Source: an uncultured Oscillospiraceae bacterium (GTDB taxonomy: Bacteria; Bacillota; Clostridia; Oscillospirales; Oscillospiraceae). Taken from it: 21,049 bases of DNA. Below, one piece after another: positions 15,558 through 21,049 of the stretch. Positions within the stretch are counted from its first letter, which is position 1; the number at the start of each line of letters is the position of its first letter. Position numbers and translations under genes: made by a program. The notes beneath the pieces are model-generated. The model did no database searches. It was not told the origin of the DNA and was given only the letters and a program-made list of their open reading frames with translations. Location: contig CAKTKT010000031.1 in NCBI GenBank assembly GCA_934572325.1, positions 1-21,049 of the forward strand, written 5' to 3'.

Positions 15558-16754
15558 CTATATAAGCGTGTCGAGGATCTCCTTGAAGTCCGCGATTATA
15601 TCCTCCGGATCTTCAAGCCCTGCGCTTATGCGCACCATGCCCTCGGAGATACCGGCAACCTTGAGCTCCTCGGCGGTATAGGTGGAATGTGTCATCGTGG
15701 CGGGGTGCTCCACAAGCGTTTCCGCATCGCCCAGCGACACGGCGATGGTGCAGAGCTTGAGCTTGTTGAGCGCGGCGGCTGTCGCATATTTATCTGCCTT
15801 CAGCTCGACCGCCAGCATACCTCCGAAGCGGCTCATCTGCTTTTTGGCGACAGCGTAGCCTTCAAAATCCTCAAGCCCCGGGAAGTAGACCTTATCCACC
15901 GCCGGATGGCTGTGCAGGAACTCGGCGAGCTTCTGCGCGTTGTCGCAGTGCTTTTCCATGCGTATATCCAGCGTCTTCATGCCGCGCCCTATCAGGAATG
16001 CATCAAACGGGCTAATGACCGCGCCGGTCATATCCTTGAGACCGAACATACGGCACTTCGTGATAAAGTCCGCCTTGCCGACGACCACGCCCGCTATAAC
16101 GTCGCCGTGACCGTTGAGGTACTTCGTCGCGCTGTGCACCACAACGTCCGCACCGAGATCAAGAGGTCTCTGGAGGTACGGCGTACAGAAGGTGTTGTCC
16201 ACCATGACGCATATATCCTTGTTGTACTCGTGCGATATGCTTGCGAGCGCCTCTATGTCCAATATCTTCATTGTGGGGTTGCAGGGCGTTTCGAGATAGA
16301 CGACCTTCGTCCTCGGCGAGAGCGCATCCTTCAGCCCGCAGGGATCGGTCATGTCGATGAGCTTGACCGTCACGCCGAATTTGGAAAGACCGTGGACAAA
16401 GAGAGAGAAGGTGCAGCCGTACAGCGTGTCGCTGGCGACGATCTCATCGCCGGATTCCACGGCGCTCCAGATGGCGGAGGATACAGCGCCCATGCCGGAG
16501 GAGGTCAGCAGCGCGGCTTCCGCGTTTTCAAGCTCGGCGACCTTTATCTCCACAGCCTCCTGCGTAGGATTGCCGAGCCTTGTGTAGATGTAGCCGCTCT
16601 CCTCTCCCGCAAAGCGCGCACCGCCCTGCTCGACATTCTGAAACTCAAAGGTGGAGGTCTGGTAGATAGGCGCGCACAGCGCCCCTGCGGAGTTCTCCAT
16701 CTTTCCCGCGTGGATCTGCCGCGTCGCAAAGCCCATTTTCTTGTTGATGTTCAT
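15558..16754 (-). CDS. Methionine gamma-lyase (PLP-dependent)
   Basis: A 398-residue enzyme of the Cys/Met-metabolism PLP family, the same length as the well-studied Pseudomonas putida enzyme. It should split L-methionine into methanethiol, 2-oxobutyrate and ammonia, and probably acts on homocysteine too. PLP Lys211 lies in SATKYL; Tyr57 and Arg59 in YIYTRLGNP bind the cofactor phosphate from the partner subunit; Tyr112 and Cys114 in LYGCT match the active-site Tyr and the Cys typical of methionine gamma-lyase and unlike cystathionine enzymes. GLKDMTGA and SLGDAETLVEHPA are also typical. AAGGAG 5-6 bases upstream sets the start at 16754; the TTG at 16769 lies upstream of it. Divergent from a LysR-type regulator, its likely controller. 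No methionine biosynthesis gene is nearby, favouring a catabolic role. Cytoplasmic. Confidence 0.92.
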   Translation of the reverse strand: MNINKKMGFATRQIHAGKMENSAGALCAPIYQTSTFEFQNVEQGGARFAGEESGYIYTRLGNPTQEAVEIKVAELENAEAALLTSSGMGAVSSAIWSAVESGDEIVASDTLYGCTFSLFVHGLSKFGVTVKLIDMTDPCGLKDALSPRTKVVYLETPCNPTMKILDIEALASISHEYNKDICVMVDNTFCTPYLQRPLDLGADVVVHSATKYLNGHGDVIAGVVVGKADFITKCRMFGLKDMTGAVISPFDAFLIGRGMKTLDIRMEKHCDNAQKLAEFLHSHPAVDKVYFPGLEDFEGYAVAKKQMSRFGGMLAVELKADKYATAAALNKLKLCTIAVSLGDAETLVEHPATMTHSTYTAEELKVAGISEGMVRISAGLEDPEDIIADFKEILDTLI

Positions 16755-16777
16755 TTTTTCTCCTTTCAAGTATCGAC

Positions 16778-16806
16778 ATATTCCAAATAGTTTTTTCCGT
16801 TTTCAA
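16778..16806 (-). promoter_or_regulatory. Possible promoter of the methionine gamma-lyase gene
   Basis: On the minus strand TTGAAA (16806-16801) is followed after 17 bp by GAATAT (16783-16778). The -10 is a poor match, so the promoter may need an activator such as the divergent LysR protein. Confidence 0.35.
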
Positions 16807-16837
16807 AGACCGCGTATGCTTTTATCGTCGCGCGGGC

Positions 16838-16867
16838 TTGACACCGTATGCGATCTCGTACTAATAT
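16838..16867 (+). promoter_or_regulatory. Probable promoter of the LysR-type regulator gene
   Basis: TTGACA (16838-16843) is a perfect -35; after 18 bp comes TAATAT (16862-16867), a fair -10. The expected start near 16874 gives a leader of about 125 nt to the chosen ATG at 17001. The leader includes a dyad TTGT-TATGC-ACAA (16902-16914), a possible LysR-type half-site pair. Confidence 0.5.
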
Positions 16868-17000
16868 AAAAATAACATAAATCCGGCGCAAGGTGTTAGC
16901 ATTTGTTATGCACAATAAGTTATCGCTTTTTCAGATAGCTGTCGGAATGTGCCGTAACGAGCCGAAGAAATACGCGCGGCTTTTCATGAGGAGGTATCGC

Positions 17001-17960
17001 ATGACCTTTCAGCAGCTTTACTATATGGTTCAGGTGTCCAAGTGCGGCTCTATTAACAAGGCGGCAAAAAAGCTGTTTATCTCGCAGTCCGCCGTCTCCG
17101 CCGCCGTGCGGGAGCTTGAGGAGGAGCTGGGCGCCACGTTTCTCATACGCAGCAACCGCGGGGTGGAGTTTACCCCCGAGGGGAAGGAATTTCTCAGCTA
17201 TGCCGTCTCTCTCTTGGGGCAGAAGCGCCGTCTTGAGAGCCTGTACACCGAGGCGGACAACGGCACTGTGCCGACGAGCTTTTCCGTATCGTCACAGCGC
17301 TTTCCCTTCAGCGAGGCGGCGTTCCTGCGTCTCTTGCAGGAGAGCAGCGACAACCGCCTGCGCTTTTCATACAAGGAGGACGGTATGGACGCGGTCATAG
17401 ACGACGTTTATGACCACCGTGCCGACGTCGGGGTGATCTTCACCACGGCGTCCACCGAGAGAATAATCCTGCGCGTGCTGGAGTCGAGAGGGGTGGAGTT
17501 CAGTGAGCTTGCAGCCGTGCCGCCCTGCGCATATATGCGCTGCGGTCATCCTCTGTCCGGCAGGGCATTTGTGAGCGAGAGCGAGCTGAACGACTATCCT
17601 TATATCTCATTCGAGCTTGAGCAGGGCGTGGCGGCGGATTTTTTCGAGGAATACCCGATAAACACACTCAGCAAGCCCGCCAAATGCATCAGGCTTAAAA
17701 ACCGCTCCGTCGCAATGCACATTCTGGAGAGGACGGACGCGGTCACTACCGGCAGCGGTCTGCTGGCGAGGGATTTGGGATACGGGAACGTGATGACCGT
17801 TCCCTTGCAGGACAACGGGCTTATCCGGATAGGCTCGCTCCACATCAAAAGCAGCCGCCTCTCGGCACAGGCGCAAAAGTATCTCTCGCTCCTGACGGAC
17901 TCCATCGCCGACTCCGTAAAATACAGCGAGGAGCTTCGCCAACGCTTTCGATCTGAATAA
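17001..17960 (+). CDS. LysR-family transcriptional regulator
   Basis: A 319-residue LysR-type regulator of normal length. The N-terminal winged helix-turn-helix spans about 1-60, with the recognition region SINKAAKKLFISQSAVSAAV at 17-36; a linker helix follows, and an effector-binding domain runs from about 88 to 310. I chose the ATG at 17001 because GAGGAGG lies 6 bases upstream and MTFQQLYYMV is the usual family opening. The frame is open upstream to 16893, with an ATG at 16908 that would add 31 residues, but no good ribosome site precedes it. It is divergent from methionine gamma-lyase, the classical arrangement for a LysR activator and its target, so control of that gene is likely. The effector might be methionine or a sulfur metabolite, which is inference. 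Confidence 0.9.
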   Translation: MTFQQLYYMVQVSKCGSINKAAKKLFISQSAVSAAVRELEEELGATFLIRSNRGVEFTPEGKEFLSYAVSLLGQKRRLESLYTEADNGTVPTSFSVSSQRFPFSEAAFLRLLQESSDNRLRFSYKEDGMDAVIDDVYDHRADVGVIFTTASTERIILRVLESRGVEFSELAAVPPCAYMRCGHPLSGRAFVSESELNDYPYISFELEQGVAADFFEEYPINTLSKPAKCIRLKNRSVAMHILERTDAVTTGSGLLARDLGYGNVMTVPLQDNGLIRIGSLHIKSSRLSAQAQKYLSLLTDSIADSVKYSEELRQRFRSE

Positions 17961-17991
17961 AAAAACGGCTCTGCGTCTCGGCGCAGAGCCG
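17957..17991 (-). terminator. Intrinsic terminator of the copper operon
   Basis: A 10-bp GC-rich stem (17966-17975 with 17982-17991) closes a 6-base loop. Read on the minus strand it is followed by TTTTTTTATTC. It lies 9 bases beyond the copA stop, and its T tract overlaps the stop codon of the convergent LysR gene. Confidence 0.88.
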
Positions 17992-18000
17992 CTGCATATA

Positions 18001-18210
18001 TCACTCTATATCGGTCACGGTATAGTCCTTGGCTTCGACGGCGCTCTTGAGCGCGCTGTCGTCCACCGGAGCGCCGAGCGTGACAACGGCGGTACCGCTC
18101 ACGTGGCTGACCTGCGCCTCGGCAACGCCGGGCACAGCCTCCAGCGCCTTTTTCACGGTCGCCTCGCAGTGTGAGCACATCATTCCGGTGATCTTCAATG
18201 TCTTTTTCAT
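18001..18210 (-). CDS. copZ: Nested in-frame CopZ-like copper chaperone (internal start within copA)
   Basis: The last 69 codons of copA form a complete free-standing-sized CopZ: MKKTLKITGMM, metal motif CSHC at residues 12-15, then the full beta-alpha-beta-beta-alpha-beta domain of normal length. The ATG (18210) is preceded by a perfect AAGGAG (18225-18220) at 9-base spacing, placed inside the linker codons. This is exactly what an independent gene start would look like. CopZ proteins carry Cu(I) to CopA or CsoR. Two readings are possible: a former separate copZ joined to copA by loss of the copA stop, with the start still used, or a fixed fusion whose ribosome site is a relic. The sequence favours continued use but does not prove it. 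Confidence 0.6.
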   Translation of the reverse strand: MKKTLKITGMMCSHCEATVKKALEAVPGVAEAQVSHVSGTAVVTLGAPVDDSALKSAVEAKDYTVTDIE

Positions 18211-20517
18211 GGTTTTCGTCTCCTTGTATTCTTTTATTTTGGTTTTGCGCTTGTGGTCATGGCTCGCATCGTAGAGCTTGAAGAGGTTGAGCCGCAGTGC
18301 GTTTGTCACGACGCAGAAGCTCGACAGGCTCATCGCCGCCGCACCGAGCATGGGGTTGAGCGTCAGCCCGAGCGACACGAACGCTCCCGCCGCAATCGGT
18401 ATGCCTATGGTGTTGTAGAAGAACGCCCAGAAGAGGTTTTCGTGGATATTGCGCAGTGCGGCGCGGCTGAGGCGTATCGCCGCGGGCACGTCGCTCAGGC
18501 GGCTTTTCATCAGCACCACGTCCGCCGCGTCAATTGCAACATCCGTGCCCGCGCCGATGGCGACGCCGATATTCGCCCGCGTGAGCGCAGGCGCGTCGTT
18601 TATCCCGTCGCCGACCATGGCGACCTTGCCCTGCTGCATCAGGCGGCGTATAACGCTCTCCTTCCCGTCGGGCAGCACACCGGCGATGACCTCGTCCACG
18701 CCCGCCTGTGCGCCGACGGCTTTTGCCGTGCGCTCGTTGTCGCCGGTGAGCATAACAACGCGGATGCCCATATTTTTCAGCTCCCGCACGGCTTGCGGGC
18801 TGTCCGGCTTTATGACGTCCGCCACGGCAATGATACCGAGCAGCCGCCCGTCAAGGGCAAACCACAGCGGGGTCTTTCCGTCTCCGGCGAGCTTCTCCGC
18901 CCTCTCGCGCATTGCGGGAGAGATGTCCGCACGCTCGGAGACGAGCGCGATGTTGCCGCCGCACAGGGGCTCTCCGTCCAGTGCCGCCTCAAGCCCGTTG
19001 CCGGGCAGCGCCTTGAAATCCGTGACCTCGCGCACGGCGCTCCCCTGCTCCTCGGCGTATTGCAGCACGGCGCGCGCCAGCGGATGCTCGCTCTTTTTCT
19101 CAAGCGCGTATGCCAGCGTCAAAAGCTCGCCCGCGTCTACGCCCTCCGATGGGATAACGTCGGTCACGCGCGGCTCGCCCGCGGTTATCGTGCCGGTCTT
19201 GTCAAGGGCGACGATCTCTATCCGCCCCGTCTCCTCAAGGGAAGCCGCAGTTTTGAAGAGTATACCGTTTTTCGCGCCCAGCCCGCTGCCGACCATGATG
19301 GCGACGGGCGTTGCCAGCCCAAGCGCACACGGGCAGGAGATGACGAGCACGGATATGCCCCGCGCGAGCGCAAAGCCCACGCCGCGCCCGAGGAGCAGCC
19401 ATACGGCGGCGGTGATGACCGCAACGGTGATGACCGCCGGCACGAACACGCCAGAGACCTTGTCCGCGATCTTGGCTATCGGCGCTTTTGTCGCCGCCGC
19501 ATCGCTGACCATGCGGATTATCCGGGAAAGCGTCGTGTCCTCGCCGACGCGCGTCGCGCGGCACTTCAAAAAGCCCGACTGGTTGACCGTCGCGGTGGAG
19601 ACCATGTCGCCCGGCGCTTTATCCGCCGGTATGCTCTCCCCCGTCAGCGCCGCCTCGTTCACGGCGCTCTCGCCCTCCAGCACGACCCCGTCCACGGGAA
19701 CGCTTTCGCCGGGGCGGACGAGGAAAACGTCGTCCTTTTGCACCTGCTCAATGGGTACGGTTCGCTCCGCGCCGCCGCGCAGCACGGTCGCGGTCTTGGG
19801 CGCGAGCTTCATCAAGCCCTTGAGCGCGTCCGTCGTTTTCCCCTTTGAGTGCGCCTCAAGCATTTTCCCGACGGTGATGAGCGTGAGTATCATTGCGGCG
19901 GACTCAAAATAGAAGTCCGACATATGGCTCATAACGCCGTCCGCGTCGCCCATGACCTGCGCGTCGGTCATGGCGAAAAGCGCATAGGTGCTGTACACAA
20001 ACGCCGCGCTCGCGCCGAGGGCGACAAGCGTGTCCATATTCGGTGCGCGATGCCAAAGGCTTTTAAAGCCGCTGATAAAAAAGCGCTGGTTTATGACCAT
20101 GATGATGATCGTCAGCAGCATCTGCGTCAAGCCCATTGCGACGTGATTCCCGTCATAAAACGCGGGCAGCCGCCACCCCCACATCATGTGCCCCATTGAA
20201 AAATACATGAGCACGATAAGAAAGCCCAGCGACCAGATAAGCCGCCGCCGGAGCTTGGGCGTCTCGTGATCCTCAAGCTGCGCCTCCGCCTCGGACGCCG
20301 ACGGCGCGGACTTGCCCGCGCCCTTGAGCGACGCGCCGTAGCCCGCGTCTTTGATCGCAGAGATGACCGCGTCCGGCGCGGCAGTGCCCTCAACGCCCAT
20401 GGAATTTGTCAGCAGGCTCACGGAGCACGCCGTGACCCCGTCCACCTTCGACACCGCCTTTTCCACCCGCGCCGAGCAAGCCGCACAGCTCATGCCCGTC
20501 ACATTATACTGTGTCAT
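18001..20517 (-). CDS. copA: Copper-exporting P1B-type ATPase CopA with a C-terminal CopZ-like domain
   Basis: An 838-residue membrane ATPase that should export Cu(I). N-terminal heavy-metal domain with GMSCAAC (Cys11, Cys14); actuator TGES at 292-295; membrane metal site CPC at 395-397; phosphorylation motif DKTGT at 439-443; SEHP at 476-479; hinge GDGINDAP at 636-643; late-helix metal residues Tyr701-Asn702 and the MSLSS segment near 729-733. The usual CopA ends near residue 750. Here a basic Lys/Thr linker (about 755-769) joins a second heavy-metal domain, 770-838, with GMMCSHC (Cys781, Cys784). That domain has its own ribosome site and ATG, so it may also be made separately. The start at 20517 follows GGAGG. 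It lies 21 nt downstream of csoR in one operon. Confidence 0.96.
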   Translation of the reverse strand: MTQYNVTGMSCAACSARVEKAVSKVDGVTACSVSLLTNSMGVEGTAAPDAVISAIKDAGYGASLKGAGKSAPSASEAEAQLEDHETPKLRRRLIWSLGFLIVLMYFSMGHMMWGWRLPAFYDGNHVAMGLTQMLLTIIIMVINQRFFISGFKSLWHRAPNMDTLVALGASAAFVYSTYALFAMTDAQVMGDADGVMSHMSDFYFESAAMILTLITVGKMLEAHSKGKTTDALKGLMKLAPKTATVLRGGAERTVPIEQVQKDDVFLVRPGESVPVDGVVLEGESAVNEAALTGESIPADKAPGDMVSTATVNQSGFLKCRATRVGEDTTLSRIIRMVSDAAATKAPIAKIADKVSGVFVPAVITVAVITAAVWLLLGRGVGFALARGISVLVISCPCALGLATPVAIMVGSGLGAKNGILFKTAASLEETGRIEIVALDKTGTITAGEPRVTDVIPSEGVDAGELLTLAYALEKKSEHPLARAVLQYAEEQGSAVREVTDFKALPGNGLEAALDGEPLCGGNIALVSERADISPAMRERAEKLAGDGKTPLWFALDGRLLGIIAVADVIKPDSPQAVRELKNMGIRVVMLTGDNERTAKAVGAQAGVDEVIAGVLPDGKESVIRRLMQQGKVAMVGDGINDAPALTRANIGVAIGAGTDVAIDAADVVLMKSRLSDVPAAIRLSRAALRNIHENLFWAFFYNTIGIPIAAGAFVSLGLTLNPMLGAAAMSLSSFCVVTNALRLNLFKLYDASHDHKRKTKIKEYKETKTMKKTLKITGMMCSHCEATVKKALEAVPGVAEAQVSHVSGTAVVTLGAPVDDSALKSAVEAKDYTVTDIE

Positions 20518-20538
20518 TTCGTATTCCTCCGCCTATAG

Positions 20539-20844
20539 CTACTTCATGAGCCTTTGCAGCGTCACAACAAGCTCATCTATGACCTCGTCCTTGCCCTGCC
20601 GTATGTCATTGGCAACGCAGGTGCGTATATGGCTGGCAAGCAGCTCCTTATTGAACGCATTCACCGCCGCGTTCACCGCCGCGGACTGCACAAGAATATC
20701 CGGACAGTATGCGCCGTTTTCGACCATGCCGCGTATGCCGCGTATCTGCCCCTCAATGCGGTTGAGCCTGTTGATGAGCTTGGCATATTCCTCCGGTGTG
20801 CGCTCCTTTTTCCTCTGCGGGCAGCAGCAGCTTTTTTCCTCCAT
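20539..20844 (-). CDS. csoR: CsoR-family copper-sensing repressor
   Basis: A 101-residue all-helical repressor of the CsoR/RcnR family. Copper-ligand positions are all present: Cys47 (AYCPDI), His72 and Cys76 (SHIRTC), the C-H-C set that marks copper sensors within the family. The family core RLNRIEGQIRGI is at 26-37. The N-terminal tail has an unusual CCC at 6-8, which could add metal or thiol binding. Cu(I) binding should release it from DNA and allow export-gene expression. It is the first gene of the operon, followed after 21 nt by copA. AGGAGGG precedes the ATG. Two matching operators lie in its own promoter, so autoregulation is expected. The C-H-C ligand set and the copA neighbour argue against a nickel, sulfide or formaldehyde sensor. 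Confidence 0.94.
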   Translation of the reverse strand: MEEKSCCCPQRKKERTPEEYAKLINRLNRIEGQIRGIRGMVENGAYCPDILVQSAAVNAAVNAFNKELLASHIRTCVANDIRQGKDEVIDELVVTLQRLMK

Positions 20845-20867
20845 GCTTGTCCCTCCTTGCCTTTGAT

Positions 20868-20884
20868 ATACCCCCTATGGGTAT
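20868..20884 (-). promoter_or_regulatory. CsoR operator, downstream copy
   Basis: ATACCC-N5-GGGTAT is a perfect 6-bp inverted repeat with the G/C-tract core typical of CsoR sites. It lies at or just after the expected transcription start of csoR (near 20882), 26 bp centre to centre from the upstream copy. Confidence 0.75.
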
Positions 20885-20888
20885 TTTA

Positions 20889-20917
20889 AATATATACCCC
20901 AGTGGGGTATTTGTCAA
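20889..20917 (-). promoter_or_regulatory. Promoter of the csoR-copA operon
   Basis: On the minus strand TTGACA (20917-20912) is a perfect -35, followed after exactly 17 bp by TATATT (20894-20889), a 5/6 match to the -10. The start site should fall near 20882, giving a leader of about 38 nt to csoR. Confidence 0.85.
20894..20910 (-). promoter_or_regulatory. CsoR operator, promoter-spacer copy
   Basis: ATACCCC-N3-GGGGTAT is a perfect 7-bp inverted repeat of the CsoR type. It fills the spacer between the csoR -35 and -10, so bound repressor would exclude RNA polymerase. Confidence 0.85.
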
Positions 20918-20945
20918 TGAAAAAATATATTTTTTCAAGCTGATG

Positions 20946-20974
20946 TTGCGGAGCTTGCGCGCATTTGCTATAAT
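20946..20974 (+). promoter_or_regulatory. Outward promoter for a gene beyond the right edge
   Basis: TTGCGG (20946-20951) and a perfect TATAAT (20969-20974) are spaced 17 bp, with TGC before the -10 (extended -10). Transcription would start near 20981 and run off the window. No ribosome site or convincing start is visible in 20981-21049, so the leader is at least about 70 nt or the gene starts outside. Confidence 0.65.
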
Positions 20975-21049
20975 ACCCTCGGTTGACAAGGACACACACG
21001 CCTGACAGCGAGTCTTTCCGGCGCTTTTTGCCCTTTTCGCCTTGATGGG

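Noticed and set aside
15507..16790. 427-codon open frame opposite methionine gamma-lyase
   Set aside because: The minus-strand frame matches the lyase along its full length with all catalytic residues, so the plus frame is a shadow.
16893..17000. Upstream extension of the LysR regulator as its real N-terminus
   Set aside because: The family opening and a strong GAGGAGG both point to 17001. I kept the extension only as a point to check.
18253..19912. Two long plus-strand open frames opposite copA
   Set aside because: CopA is unmistakable on the minus strand; these frames show no domain and no ribosome site.
1..21049. Mobile element, phage, CRISPR array or defence island
   Set aside because: I saw no transposase, integrase, array-like direct repeats, tRNA attachment site or sharp composition change in the window.

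Overview
The window looks like a chromosomal stretch from a GC-rich Clostridia-type Firmicute, possibly an uncultured gut or anaerobe lineage. The basis is strong AGGAGG-type ribosome binding sites, sigma-A-like promoters, a copper module with the CsoR/CopA/CopZ layout, an FtsH with HEIGH at the zinc site, a methionine gamma-lyase, and ATA used often for Ile in an otherwise GC-rich genome. Taxonomy is inference. There are no rRNA or tRNA genes, insertion sequences, phage genes or CRISPR arrays. Coding density is high, and no stretch over 300 bases lacks a gene.

Layout. (1) 107-3061, plus strand: a good promoter drives a two-gene unit, an HSL-type esterase fused to a condensation/alcohol-acyltransferase-like domain, then a zinc-ribbon six-helix membrane protein. 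(2) 3110-5753, minus strand: a MoxR-type AAA+ ATPase and a VWA-domain partner 1 nt apart, convergent to unit 1. (3) 5917-8602, plus: FtsH membrane protease and an uncharacterised TIM-barrel protein, closed by a strong terminator. (4) 8709-9818, plus: a galactokinase-like GHMP kinase with no other Leloir-pathway gene nearby. (5) 9888-15473, plus: a complete Opp/Dpp-type ABC importer (lipoprotein, two permeases, two ATPases). A perfect 13-bp hairpin separates the lipoprotein gene from the permeases. (6) 15499-17960: methionine gamma-lyase (minus) divergent from a LysR-type regulator (plus). (7) 17957-20917, minus: the copper operon csoR-copA. CopA carries a fused C-terminal CopZ-like domain with its own internal ribosome binding site and start. 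(8) The right edge holds a strong outward promoter for a gene beyond the window.

How they fit together. The copper operon is the best understood unit. CsoR should repress its own promoter, where one operator fills the -35/-10 spacer and another lies near the start site. Copper relieves repression, and CopA exports Cu(I). The Opp importer, methionine gamma-lyase and LysR regulator form a plausible peptide and sulfur-amino-acid catabolic neighbourhood, but only adjacency supports that link. The esterase-acyltransferase/zinc-ribbon pair and the MoxR-VWA pair are the least understood. The most noteworthy structure is the nested CopZ start inside copA, which could let one reading frame yield both a two-HMA ATPase and a free copper chaperone.
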